Source: Arctopsyche grandis (Eukaryota > Arthropoda > Insecta > Trichoptera > Hydropsychidae). From it: a DNA stretch of 64,000 nucleotides. Made by a program: the position numbers and the translations under genes. Within the stretch, counting starts at the first letter, position 1; each line of letters begins with the position of its first letter. Positions 11,396 to 23,349 of this stretch are shown in pieces. Where the stretch lies: assembly GCF_051622035.1 (NCBI RefSeq), contig NC_135361.1, forward strand, positions 7,631,001 to 7,695,000. Reading direction: 5' to 3'. Below the pieces are notes generated by a model, which saw only the letters and a program-made list of their open reading frames with translations, searched no databases and was not told where the DNA came from.

Positions 11396-12312
11396 TATCA
11401 ATTTCACTCTCTTTGATTACGCTTATTTTTCATTCTTTCAGACGAGAGATGCCCAAACATTAAAATCGTGACTTGGCGATTTTAATTTCAAGAGCAGAAC
11501 ATTTTTTTAATGCTAAAACTCCTCTCGTCTACCAAAAGCCTGTATCGATTTTGTCACACTAGCCAAAACTTCAATACGTCCTTGCACGTACAATGCTCGT
11601 ACATCTGTATGTATTATATGAACGATACTGTATTGAAACGAGATTCAAATAAAACATCAAAACGGAATTCGTTTCGATGTTGTATCTGCAGTAGAGTAAA
11701 ATGAGAATTGTAGTAAAACACAACGAAAACAAAAAAAAAAATTCCAATCCAATTTGCAGTATGTTTCGAATCGAATTTTTATATTTCGTGTATGAGCTTT
11801 CATTTTGAATAATAAAATAAGAAGAAAATGTTGAAGACCGCTATGCAATACGTATTTTTTAAAATGAGAAATCCTTTTTTCCCTTTGGGCGCATACGAAA
11901 TCGCATTGTATTCGTAAGTGCTGGGCCTTTTAATTTAAGCAATGGATTTTTTTTTTTTGGTATTTTCATTTCACATACAGAAAATCTCTTCCTGTATATT
12001 TACATTTATAATACGCACGTACGTTCTCAAACAGACTAATTCTCGAAATTAGCTTTTGTTTGTTAAAATAAAACCGTGTTCCAATAATATTATATAATCA
12101 AATTATTTTTATGTATAGCCACCCGTAACGTATATAATTACTTTTTATACCCATATTAACATATTTATGTACATATGTATATGAATAAGCATATTTCACA
12201 AAAATATTCCCATATATGTATATTTGTATGTATGTGTAGGTATAGAAAATAATTTTTGAGTCTTCAAAAATATAAATTTATTAAATAAAATTCCTTTATA
12301 CTTAAAAAAATA
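11396..12312. other. unannotated A+T-rich stretch
   Basis: Nothing supportable apart from TATG microsatellites near 12170-12240. Confidence 0.4.
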
Positions 12313-12464
12313 AACTAAAAGGTATCCGAGAAAAACACAAATACTTCGATTCTCTAGAGTAAAAGTACTACTTCCGGTTTAGGAAAAAATATTAGAATAT
12401 AAAGTTTATAACAAATATTACTATTCGGTTAACGGTTTGGGAGATAATTTAATTCAAAAACTTT
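12313..12464 (+). repeat. block D, first copy, upstream of family A
   Basis: Matches 12941-13110. Shared blocks are AAAAGGT, GAGAAAAACA, CGATTCTCTAGAGTA, ACTTCCGGTT and AGATAATT.AATTCAAAAACTT. It is followed by a family A copy, and the second copy is followed by a family A tail, so D plus A looks like one composite unit present twice about 628 bp apart. Confidence 0.75.
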
Positions 12465-12529
12465 AATGAAAGAGTACATCTATAAAAGGAGGTAACATTT
12501 CTTGTCAATTTAAAAATTTGGTTAAAAAT

Positions 12530-12915
12530 TAACGTCGTATCGATAAGAATTTCAGTAATCGATACTACGTTTTAGTTCGATAGGACGAACGGTGTTCAAA
12601 AAATCCTCAAAATACACAGACACACACACATTTTTTCTAGATTATGAAAACGTGATCAGTAGAGGTAGGATAGTCACAGTGCTATCCATTGTTCCATTGT
12701 TGTAAATCCTTTGTAAAAAAGGTTCGGCAAACCTTTAACAATGCATTTACAACCTTTGAACAATACGCGGCACCTTCTGGGTCCGGTGACTAGTGATCAG
12801 TGATCGATTCTGCGTTCAAATCAGTCAAAATCTCCAGTTCAAATTTTCGCATGATCACAAAACTTCTCTATTGTTACTACGTACATACATACATATGTAT
12901 GTAGATAAAGTAAAA
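12530..12915 (+). repeat. family A interspersed repeat, copy A1 (interrupted)
   Basis: Family A runs from ACGTCGTATCGATAAGAATT, through TTCGATAGGAC and AAAATACACAGACA, to TTCGCATGATCACAAAAC, and ends TACTACGTACATAGATAAAG plus TAAAA. Other copies: 13131-13160 (tail), 16268-16410 (inverted), 22808-23533 and 43178-43404. It has no visible terminal inverted repeats or ORF, so the class is undetermined. Here it is split by a 133-bp MITE and by a CATACATATGTATG expansion near 12885-12902. Confidence 0.85.
12660..12792. mobile_element. 133-bp hAT-type MITE inserted in family A1
   Basis: Flanked by perfect 8-bp direct repeats GTGATCAG (12652-12659 and 12793-12800), the target duplication expected of hAT transposition. 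The uninterrupted family A copies supply the empty site (CGTGATCAGTAATCGATTC at 43299). The body contains AACCTTTAACAATGCATT and AACAATACGCGGCACCTT, shared with 59573-59700 and 25112-25252. Confidence 0.88.
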
Positions 12916-12940
12916 CTAGATATGAAATTTCAGTTCAATA

Positions 12941-13160
12941 AACCAAAAGGTTTCTGAGAAAAACATAAAAAAACTCGATTCTCTAGAGTACAACTTCCGG
13001 TTCAGGTAAAAATATTTTAAAAATATTAGGGTATAAAATTTCTGTTACATGTAAAACAATTTCAGTCCGATTCAGTTAGCGGTTAGGGAGATAATTGAAT
13101 TCAAAAACTTAAAAAAAAATTCGAAAAGAGTTGTCACTACGTACATAGATAAAGTAAAAA
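12941..13160 (+). repeat. block D second copy plus family A tail
   Basis: 12941-13110 matches 12313-12464, and 13131-13160 is the family A tail (CACTACGTACATAGATAAAG). The central part of family A is missing here. The 110-codon minus frame 13072-13404 partly overlaps this repeat and is not a supported gene. Confidence 0.75.
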
Positions 13161-14198
13161 CTTGGTAGAAAGATATTTGTCGACTGTGATATAAGTATAT
13201 TATGTTATTTTTGTATTTAAATTCAATCAAATAAATAGAAAAATTAATTGACTCACTGTTTTCAAATGGCTTACATAAAAAATATTCTGAAGTTTGATAA
13301 TCACTGCATTGTGTAAAACGTATATTTTGATGAAGAATGTTATTAAATGAAAGTTTTAGAAGTCTTGGTGTTAATTGTATATTAAATTTGGATGATTGAG
13401 TCATGGGAATTTTCCAATAGGACCGTCATTGGAATTGTAAGTGTGCCCTTTACGACTTTGTATGTACAACCCACCTTGAAATTTACACCGGTTCATAAAT
13501 GCAGCCTGTATTTGATTAAATATAAAAATTTTGCTAATAGTTTTAACAACTTATAATAAGCAGAAAATTACAACGAAAACAAAATATAACGTTGCTAAAA
13601 ATAATATATTACACGCTTAGTGGAGTTTGTAGATGAAAGTTGCAAATAACCCTTCCAAAACCCGACTACGGTCTGTTCATCCACAAATTCGGTTATTGTT
13701 TATTATTCGTTATTGGTATCGGTTTCTCACAAATTCGAGACATTGGCACAGAGAAATGTAATATTAATAGAAGTGACTTTAGGTGTTATGTTGTTGTCAA
13801 GTGACATTCTGTCTACGGACAGATCTAAATAATTTTAGCATCAGTCGTATTTGACGCTTGGTGCTCGACGTATGTCCGATAAAAACTTCTCTGTTTGTTT
13901 ATATTACTCGCAAGATGGGCAAGCATCGGTAAAAATTGCACAATACATTCAAAAACACACAATAAACAACATAGGATACATTTTTATAAGTAAATTGATC
14001 CGATTGTATTCCGTGCGACGTAGCGTATTTATAGAGACGTACCGCGTAAAATTGACAACAACTATTTATTCGTAAGGGCCCTTCTATTATTATTACATCT
14101 CTCTGCATCGGCACCTCAAATTTGTTATGTATGTATCTTATAAAAATATGCTACCTACATAAAGTATTTCTTTCAAATTTGCTATGCATCAAAATTTT
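13161..14198. other. unannotated A+T-rich stretch
   Basis: No gene or repeat can be supported. Confidence 0.4.
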
Positions 14199-14345
14199 TT
14201 TTGTAGATTGTCCATAGATGTCTTTATTGTATTCTATGCACCTACTGCTGTTTGGAAAATTGTATGTAATTAAGTAAAAAAATAATCATATGTGTCGCCT
14301 TGGGGTAATCCCTGTCATGGCACATATGATAAATAAATAAATATT
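14199..14345 (+). mobile_element. LINE/SINE-type 3' end with stem-loop and (AAAT)n tail
   Basis: ATCATATGTG (14285-14294) pairs perfectly with CACATATGAT (14321-14330). The 26-base loop contains TTGGGGTAATCCCTG, and the tail is AAATAAATAAAT. The SINE copies in this window end in the same architecture: a 10-bp stem around ATTGGGGTTACCTG, then an A-rich tail. The stem sequence here is entirely different. Confidence 0.55.
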
Positions 14346-14724
14346 GTAAAAAGTTTTTTGACTCTTTTTTCTTTTCTGTTCACTAGCATTAAAATGAGAT
14401 AATACTGTAGCGTGGACGTGTAGATAGGTTTCCGATATCGAAGTGCAATATGCAGTTGTGTAGTAGAGGTAGTTTATTGCTCTTCACTCATTGACCCGCC
14501 AGGTCCTAATAAACCACGGTCCAAAACTGCCCAATATTTATACTCAAGCGTGTACTCTCAATACTGAGAGATAATTGGTCGATGGGTCGCGAAACCTTAT
14601 TGGTTGTTACAATATACGGCTATTTTTTATTCGCTGAGGCCTTTTTGGCGCGAACGTGAGGTCAAGTGATCCTTGCAATGTTAAAACACATTGCACGAAT
14701 GCTTCTTGGTACTAATAGTAATCT

Positions 14725-14775
14725 AATAGTTACTTATCTATTGATCAATTATTGATCACTAGATAAGTAACTATT
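14725..14775. repeat. perfect 16-bp inverted repeat (hairpin)
   Basis: AATAGTTACTTATCTA pairs with TAGATAAGTAACTATT across a 19-base spacer that contains two TTGATCA copies. Probably the core of a small MITE. The outer boundaries are unclear. Confidence 0.7.
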
Positions 14776-14889
14776 GGAAAAAACCTATGATGCATTATGA
14801 ACATAATTTAAGAATAATAAAAAGCATTTCAAAATCAAAATCAAATATTATACTCAATAATTTATAAATCTAACTAATTTTTAAATTTC

Positions 14890-14940
14890 AACTTTTTTAC
14901 ATGTACGTACGTCAACATGTACGTCGTACGTACGTATGTA
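14890..14940. repeat. cluster of TACGTACG palindromic repeats
   Basis: ACGTACGT and ATGTACGT units are reiterated with small spacers, a microsatellite-like tract. Confidence 0.6.
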
Positions 14941-15467
14941 GACAGTTTAAATATTCTATAAACTCCCCAATTCACGCATTCGGCAGCTAATTTAAGAATT
15001 AAGCAACGAACTAGCACTTTCATAAATTATGCAATTTTTTTGCCTATTTCAATCAATAGGCAATTTAACGAATTCAGCGCTACAGATAAATTATTATTGA
15101 ATTTGTTTTTTATAATGCTGTATTTTCTTATTATTGTATCCTTTTTTTGTTTAACCATAGTGACGACTTGTAACAAATCTGTAATGTTACTATTGCAAAA
15201 TTGTACAATAAATAAATAAATATATACAAATGCATCTACATATGTATGTATATGGTTAGAAAATCATTTTGTGAAAAATAATCGCGGAATATAATCATTT
15301 TTTTAGACCGAACAATGACACTTTGATTTTCAAATCCAGATACAACATCTGACCTTTCGCTCCCAAACCGCCGAATTGAATACGCCAGAAAATATTCAAA
15401 TCAGTCACACCAATCTTCGGAGATTGCACAATAGCTCCAAACGTACAATTACACTATTTAAACTCAC

Positions 15468-15675
15468 CATTAGCGACGCTCACGCGGCAAAAATACGAAT
15501 GACTATTTTCCAGCTGAAATTTCCTCGAAGGAAAATCTCGCATCTCAAGGCGTAGGCGCACGAGCAAGTATACACCGACCGTCATATATGCATACACTTT
15601 CTCCTGCGATCCTTTGGAACGTTTCAAGCTTTTGGTTGTTAGTAGCGACCGGCCGCGCACACAGAGTAGACGCGC
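15468..15675 (-). other. candidate exon with splice donor, CpG-rich island
   Basis: On the minus strand a frame is open from an upstream TGA (ending at 15676) to a splice donor ATG|GTGAGTTT (intron starts at 15467). There is no ATG near its start, so it would be a non-initial exon, or a 5' UTR exon if transcription begins here. The island is far richer in CpG than its flanks. The frame is basic (RGRSLLTTKSLKRSKGS) and shows no domain I recognise. A plus-strand candidate donor lies 470 bp away, so a divergent promoter is possible. Confidence 0.25.
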
Positions 15676-15879
15676 TCAGCACGACCACTCGAACACGAAA
15701 GTGCACATTCGAAATTTTTGTGAATTGTAATAACGAGATCACCCTCCGTGCTTGAGTTTGCTATTTTAGAAAAAAAACAAACACACCGACCCGACCATCC
15801 CCCTCGTGTAGTAAACATTGGTCGATAGTTGTGCGTGGCCGTAGAGCTCGGAGGTTAGAGGGGGTGGGTTGTTCTGATC

Positions 15880-15936
15880 GATTTGTTTTGTGGAACAGCT
15901 GTTTCTGCAAGCCAGGATTATCCTATGGTGATTCAG
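15880..15936 (+). other. candidate 5' exon end with donor CAG|GTACGT
   Basis: The sequence ATCCTATGGTGATTCAG ends at a near-consensus donor (GTACGTTTTG from 15937). The ATG at about 15924 would give Met-Val-Ile-Gln before the intron. The region upstream to about 15835 is GC-rich. No downstream exon could be linked. Confidence 0.2.
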
Positions 15937-16267
15937 GTACGTTTTGCAATGCATATACATATACATATATATACTTCCGGTTGTCAAACTTCATAATATG
16001 TGGGTGGAAAAGTTAACTTTCATCTAAATATGGCGAATTAAAATCAATATGTATTCAAATGATACTTTCATCTAAAGTTTTGACAAGTTACATATACCGT
16101 ATATAAACGCGGTTGAAAATGTTATAGATCAATTTGAACGGTTTATTTTCAAATCAAAACAAACTATGTATGTATTTATTTGTTCAATATTCCATCTAAA
16201 CATGCCTTTCAAATATGGTATGGAAACAGCATGTTTAGTTATGTTATAAATCTTAGAGTTACTTTTT

Positions 16268-16410
16268 TTTACTTTATCCATGTACGTAGTAACAGTAGAT
16301 GAAGTTTTGTTATCATCAGAAAATTCGACGATTAGATTTGGACTGATTTGAACTCAGGATCGATCACTGATCACGTTTTCATGGTCTAGAAAAAATGTAT
16401 GTGTGTGTGT
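16268..16410 (-). repeat. family A, copy A3 (inverted, partial)
   Basis: Reverse complement carries the conserved 3' part: TCTAGA, CATGAAAACGTGATCAGTG, TTACTACGTACATGGATAAAG. Confidence 0.8.
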
Positions 16411-17782
16411 TAGTATTATTTATGCATGTCTGTCTACATATGTATTTTAGAGATAATTCAAGAACAATCAATCTTATCAAGCTGAAACTTAGTATTGGTA
16501 GTATTATAAGTTTCAGCTTAATATCAAGTAATACATATAATGAATTCAGCGACGATCTGTCAACCGAAAGTGGCAGTTTACTCTTGTTCACATTTTATTC
16601 TACTATTCTTTTCGAGCCTTCAAATATGTGTATTCTTCACGAGAAAACTATATTATTATCCTTGTATTAATGAAACGTAATTTTTATTAATATATTAACA
16701 TATTTGATAAACTGAAAGTGACACTTTTCTTATAAAAGTCAAAAATATTATTTCCATACGATTTCTTCCAAACTACTCAACGCATCAAACTGAAAACTTT
16801 TATTTTGAATATGAATGCTGGAGTAATCTATTTTTAAAATCAAATAAACTATTCATATTTGTTTAAACTTCCATTTAAATATTTGACTGATGAAATGTAG
16901 TACGAAAAAAAGCAGTATGGTATCGTTACAAATCATTACATATAAATAAAATAACTATGGTAAAGCAAGTTTTGATTAATATTGGAAAAAGTCTAGATAC
17001 ACACACTACAAATAAAATAATCTGTTTATTGCTATACGTCAATGCTTAAACTTCATCTAAATATTTAATAGATGAAATGTGGTATTATTGTATATATTGT
17101 GCTATAAGTACATATACGTCAGATGTATCTGGTTTATATTTTTAATACATTCATAAATGAAGTATTTTTGTTTGAAATTAACTTTCCATTATCTTTTTAG
17201 ATAAAAGTATTTCATTATCATCATTTGTCGTTCATTGTTAGACCTCTGTTGCAGGCATTCGAAATGAATACATCTGTACGTGTAATATATGTATGTATAT
17301 CAACGAATAGTCAGCTTGATTTTATTGCCCAATTCGATTTCATTACTGTGGTTTTGTCGTTGATGGGTCAATGTCAAAATACGGCGAAAGCTCTCACAAT
17401 TCAATACTGTAATATATGTGTGTATATTAACCAGCACAATGATTTTCAAGATGTGGGTCATAAATTTTAGCGTATCATTCGATTCGTTCGACGTTTAACG
17501 TTGTCCCTTTTAGTGGCGAGCCGTTTTGATGTTACGGAACTTATTATGCCAATCAGAATGTACATACGTGACGATTTGTTATGGCTCATTTACAGTGACG
17601 AACAATGGAAACGTTATCTTTAAAGCCGTTTCAATTAAGTTATTAATTCTTAAGTTGCATCGTACTCTAAGTAGTGAGATTATTCGGCAAAAATTATCAT
17701 GCTATTCATAATACTTTATGTGAGTACACTTTATGTGTATATGTACATACATACATTTGTAAGTACATGTCTATCTTCTATA
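16411..17782. other. unannotated A+T-rich stretch
   Basis: GTTTCAGCTT and AAGCTGAAAC lie as a short inverted pair at about 16479-16520. Otherwise nothing is recognisable. Confidence 0.4.
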
Positions 17783-18170
17783 TACTCGTATGTGCATATA
17801 TATAAAAAACAATGTTTGGCTGTTTGTCTGTCACGAATGCGTTCCTGCACCATTCAACCGATTGCGATGAAACTTACAGGAGTTATTGTGTGTATGTCCG
17901 CGATGGTTTCTGTAAAAAATCGGCCAAAAACGGGAATAAGTGGCATTGCGTGGTAAATAATTTCAAATCAGTTCGTTACCTACGTTGTTAGGGTAAAATA
18001 AAAAAAAACAATTAAATAATTGAAAAAGTGTTCGCCGTCTTCTATTGTTTTTTTATAGTCAAGTCAAGTCAAGTTCGCCGCCTGCATTTTGCCGACAAAA
18101 AGGAACGGGAACGGGAACGAGAATTGCATGCGTTCTTGTGGCATTGCAACGCATGCCGGGATCAGCAAGT
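17783..18170 (+). mobile_element. Helitron-like non-autonomous element
   Basis: The left part, TATATATAAAAAACAATGTTTG, then TGTTTGTCTGTC and a CAACCGATTGCGATGAAACTT block, resembles insect Helitron 5' regions. The right part has the hairpin GGCAT-TGCAACGC-ATGCC (18140-18157), followed by GGGATCAGCAAGT, close to a CTRR terminus. Helitrons lack terminal inverted repeats and target duplications and end in a 3' hairpin plus CTRR. No Rep-helicase ORF is present. The exact 5' TC boundary is uncertain. Confidence 0.45.
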
Positions 18171-18461
18171 GTTTTATAAAAACAGCTTAGTTTGGAAAGA
18201 GTGGTTGACTAAATCTTTATATGTATACTAAAAGATAATTTTCGAAAAAGTTATGGACCTTTTATGTACCCTCACCATACGTCCCTTATTTAAAAGGGTA
18301 GTCCTTTATTTCACTGCTCTGTCCTTAGATTTATTTATTTTCTAATATTGTCCTGTTGTCCTTTATTTTGTAATATCGACTATCGCTACAAATATTAACG
18401 CCGAAATATTTAAAGATGCAATTCATACATTTTATCAAACCTAATCTAATCAATACGATTA

Positions 18462-18573
18462 CACTTAGCAACAAAAAAAAACATAGATAAAGTAAAAATT
18501 ACCGGAGCGGAAACTAATCAATCTTTATTAAATTTGACTCACTGTAATTCTACTAGGACAATGCTTTTTGGTG
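18462..18573 (-). mobile_element. element B3, truncated inverted copy of the TAA-flanked MITE
   Basis: Begins CACTTAGCAACAAAAA just after TTA (the TWA target) and continues ACCGGAGCGGAAACTAATCAAT, which matches the reverse complement of the 35583-35810 copy. It stops inside the element. Confidence 0.7.
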
Positions 18574-20201
18574 TTTTTTTTTTAATCTAAAAGTACTAAT
18601 TCGGGCGGTAAATGTATTTTAAAGTTCAATAATGTTTAATAAATATGATTGTTTAAAATACTAAATTTATGCCAATATTTTATAATAAATGTTATTTATT
18701 TACTTTATTAATGTTATTATTTTTTAAAGTTATTTATCCTTTATTTTCTCCAAAAAATGGTCACCATATGTATAAGAAACTATATACATAAATATAGAGA
18801 AAATTAAGTATTTTCGTGATGATTGAATCCTTTCAGATGAACCGTTGAAAGGATGCACTCAATCTCTTTCAAAAGTCAAGACAAATACAGCACAAATCTA
18901 TCAATGAATTTATTTTTGGAAAGCCCTGGAGGTGTAGGTGGTTGAAAGATTTTCAACATTGTTGTTTAGATACTTTAATTAAATGTAATTTAAAAAGTTC
19001 TGTAGAGGCAACGACTTCAAAGTTCAAACTCGACTATGTAGTATACAATAGAAAAAAGTGTTTTTCGGTGTTTCTATGCGTGTTTTTCTTCTTTTTCGCC
19101 GATGTAAATGACTCATTACATTTAGGCGCCACTCTGGCGGATCACTCGCTTCCCTTAGTTACCCCAGTAACTTTCAACCACTTTGTAATATATGCTTTTA
19201 CATGTATAATTTGGCACAAAGCTTTATATCCTAAATAGCCATTTAGTACAGTGAAAGCTTTTATATTGTAATTTGATGCAAAACTTAATCATTGTATACG
19301 AAAAAGTTGAATAATGTACCATCAACGAGGAGTGACTCGAGTAGCTGACATAATGGAAAGAGTGCATGAATTAAAATGTATTTTAAATGTACAAAATAAG
19401 TGCTGAAATGAAACCCAAGAGAGATTAAAAAGACGCATAAAGTGATTGAATTAAAAAAAAGTGCGGGACTAGATATGTAGATGAATGTTGCTCCTAGGAG
19501 AATAGAAGCTTGTTAGAGAAGTCTTCATCCAGTGGTGACCGGCGAAACGATGATGAAAATACGGAATGTGTAACCAAATTCGAAAATAGTTTGCGTGTCG
19601 AACGAAAATATATGTTCTGACTATGTAAAATATACACCCGTCATATTAAATAATAATGGAAACAATTTAAACGTCCATTTAACGAAAGAACCGTTTAAAA
19701 AATATTTGTTCATTAAAAAAAGGTTCTGTACATTACAAAAAAATTGTGTTCATTTCTAAATGACGGATACAGATTGCATTAGAAACTTTGCTTTGATCAT
19801 TGAAAAAAATATTTGCTACTTAAAAAGCGGATGTTTGCTAATTAAATGTGTATTACAATGACCAAAATACGAACCGACAACGACCAACGCTTCTCTCTAC
19901 TGGATTCCTTCTTTTTGGTTCTTCGGCTCGCGACCTTAAACAAAAGTAAACACTTTTGACAGTTGACAGTTGTCGATAGCGGAAGACTGCAACGTTGCCA
20001 CTTTTTGTATCTATTCTACGTAATGCGAAAATCATATTTTTGAATGATCGTTTCATATTTTTTAATGGTCACTTTATAATGCCAAAATATTTTATTCGAT
20101 GCACAATACGAGATTGTTTCATGCACCGAAATTAATGCAATTTTTTAATGCACAAACATTTTTTTTGAGATACTAAGTATTTTTCTCAATGTACAGTTAA
20201 A
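18574..20201. other. unannotated A+T-rich stretch
   Basis: Poly(T) runs and short chance frames. The 98-codon plus frame 18942-19238 has no splice or family support. Confidence 0.4.
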
Positions 20202-20262
20202 TTATCTAATATATATGTAATTTCGAAAGAGACTTTGTAAGTTTGTATCTTTGGTTGGGAAC
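20202..20262 (-). repeat. dispersed repeat E, inverted fragment
   Basis: Reverse complement matches 34158-34224: TCCCAAC, TTACAAAGTC, CTTTCGAAATTA, ATATTAGATA. Confidence 0.65.
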
Positions 20263-22807
20263 TTCGTAAACAAATATGACGACAGTTCAATTGGTTGAAT
20301 ATAATTTTTTTTTCGATTGAAATAAATTTAATATAAAAACAAATGAATATTTACTATTAGACTCGCCATGTTTTCGCTGTTTATATTACAAATACTGCGC
20401 GAAGCCAGATAAAACGACTAATAATTAATAAATTCAATAGAAAACTATTAATATTACCTACAAATCAAATTTCAGAAGCCTTATATGTACATATATAAGT
20501 TTGTTAAAATAATTCACTTTTTATCGACCAGATAAAGATCAATGAGTCCCACAGTGCTCCTCACACTACTCATCCACTTAACCATTCGTTTCCTTCAGTT
20601 TCTTTCAATTAATCAAAGCATACGTGGCGAATATGACTCCATCAACGATTCAAGGACTTCATTAAGATCTTGCTCACTTAGGGCTCTACACTCGCCTTCG
20701 AAATCACTGCCTGTTCCGTTGCGCGTACGAGCAATAATTTACATCCTCTTTATTTATTTATTTATTTTCTTTCGTTCCACCCAATAATATATCACTCCGC
20801 CCTTTTTGAGACTTAATCAAGTCTGAGTGGTCGGTGGGTTTTCACCTGTATTATAATTGGCACACATACACATACGCTCTACCTGAATCATTCGTTTCGA
20901 TCTTCGGACATCTCGCGTGCCCATCGGCCGAATGCTAAATACGGCCGAGGCCATTAGCTAATGAACCACATGATAATGGTTCATGCAGGAGAATATCATC
21001 ATCCTCGGCGTACAAAAGCACATGTCCGTCTGTCTGCCCTCGACGGGGGGGGGCTTCGATTGTGGTGCGCGACAGCTAAATGGACAAAAAGTCTTAACGC
21101 ACAATGAGAGTCATACGCTCGCATTAATATAATATAATATTTCATTGAGCATATCTTGAGAGTGAATCTTAAGGGCATCCATCATTGATGTAAGCCCCAA
21201 AAGTATGTCCAACGTGTTAAATGATGGATGAGGATAAGTTCGACAAACTAAAAGTCTATTGATTCGGCTCCTAAAAGTCTGAGGTTTTATATCGGTTTTC
21301 AAAGTGTCCAGTCAGACATTTTTATAGCTTTGAAGTAAAGTGTTCTTGTATAATGAAAGCGTATTTCTTTCAAATTTTATTGTAAATGCATAGGCGATAA
21401 ATACGTGTACTTTGAAACTGCATTAGTGATCAATATTTGTAAAATTCTTTTGTGTACTTTTTATTGAGCCGATGAAATACGCCTCATTTCCTAGAGCAAA
21501 TCGTGAGATTAAATGCATCGTCTTTAGATAACGGCTAGCACGGCGTACCGTCTCTGGACCAGAAAGTAATGGTTTTTACCGCTATTTGATGATGATTTTT
21601 TAGTCAATCTTTCGGTGAACGTGTGTCTGACAAATTTTGGGGAACAATTTTGAAATGCTTTTGAATGTTAATTATGATCCATGTCTAGTTTTTATGTGGG
21701 ATTAAGTCTAGAGAAGATTTTTGGGTTGTCCCTGGTGTTCTCATTAAAATTTTTTGGTTGTTGAATCACTGCTTAGGAATGCTGTGATATACCTGAAGTG
21801 AAAAAAACCATTATCGAATTCTATCCGCTTAAAAAAATATATGTGTACAGGTATATGCATATTTGTGTATCCATTGAGTTACTATGGCTTCATACACGAT
21901 TTCAATCAAATTATTAGAAATACATAAGTAGTAAAATATTATCTACATACATTACCTTGCAATTATACTGAAAAAAATATGAATTAAAAGTGTTATTATT
22001 AAATAAAAAGAGCTTGACGCCCAGTATTGTGATAAATTGGAAGAAACTTATTATAATGTTCTGAAGATACACATACACATGAAGAAAAAAGTTGTAAAGA
22101 AATTACATTTAGAAACGGTAGAGTGGAGTAAGCTCGACATGGAACTTATTGCCGTGTCCGTCTGTCTGTCTGGCAGTGTCTGGATGCGAAAATAGACGTT
22201 GTTCTTGCAAGTACATAAAAGCAGGGGGATTCGATGTGCTACAATTGAAACTCGATTAGAAGAAGAAACTCGAGTGGAAAACTTAAAATTCGTACTTTGA
22301 AAACATGTCCGAAGTTCCACATTAACCGAAGAGTTTACGTCGGAGCTCAAGTTTGCTAAGAAAAATGGCTAATTCTTAAAAGTTTATACGTAGGTGCATT
22401 TCCTCTGAATGTGAATATTTCTATATAAAATTACCTGTATTTATATAAAGTACATATCTTATCTGTATGGAAAGTTAGTTCAACGACTAATCTTGAGTTT
22501 AGTAAATAATGGCACTATGGCAAGACCTTATACAGTGTTGGACATTATTAAGTTGTGCGATATCAGTGGATCGAAACATTTCAAAAGTGATGTTATGTTT
22601 AATTAATTTAAAACTCTTTAATTAAAAGTTATCATTTTTTTTAAAGATTTCTGAAAAATATTTTTACACAAATACTAAAAATCATTACTAGTATCTGATA
22701 TTGAATGGAATAACCCAAAAAAACCTGCATCGGACTAAAAAATTAAAAAATAGGCAGTTCGTTGGTGGCTCCCAACATCATTTGTCAAATTTGAATAAAA
22801 CAAATTT
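20263..22807. other. mostly unannotated, with a CpG-richer block at 20870-21080
   Basis: The block 20870-21080 contains ATTAGCTAATGA, CATTAGC (homeodomain-type TAAT cores), CGGCCGA motifs and a run of nine G at about 21045-21053. It could be a regulatory element, but no exon signals are clear. The rest is A+T-rich with no supportable feature. Confidence 0.3.
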
Positions 22808-22838
22808 ACGTCGTGTCGATAAAAATTTCAGTAACCAA

Positions 22839-23276
22839 CAGTGCCGGTTTTAGGGGGCTGGGTCGGGGGGCACCCGAGGGCGCCGCTCGATGTGCCGAAG
22901 ACGCTTTAATATTTAAAATTAGAGCGCCAAAGGCCCTACAAAATTTTAGATTAGAACGCCAAAGGCGCCTCTACTTTCTAAGCTCAAACATTTGTACTCA
23001 GAAAATTCTATTCATTGGGTGAAGGCTTATTAATTAAGGAACTTATTAATTTAAAAGTTTTTTAAATTCGCTGAAAATCTTGATTTTTCATCTTTGCTTA
23101 AAGATTTTACTGAAATAAAGACTCCTAAAGTTAACTTCTGAAATATCATTTTATTTATTTATTTTTAGCTCCACCTGGGCCCGGTAAAAGGATGATGGTA
23201 ACCCGTTTTTATATTTTTTTTCTAGGGGCGCTTAGAAAAATTGCCCGAGGGCGCATAGGGTCTAAGGCGGGCACTG
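22839..23276. mobile_element. 438-bp non-autonomous hAT element in family A4
   Basis: Starts CAGTGCCGGTTTTAGGGGG and ends CTAAGGCGGGCACTG (imperfect inverted repeats). It is flanked by a perfect 8-bp target duplication GTAACCAA (22831-22838 and 23277-23284). The uninterrupted family A sequence supplies the empty site. It has no transposase. The internal 69-codon frame (22813-23022) is incidental. Confidence 0.9.
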
Positions 23277-23349
23277 GTAACCAATACCAAGTTTCAGTTC
23301 GATAGGACTAATGGTGTTCAAAAATTCCCCAAAATACACAGACAGTCTA

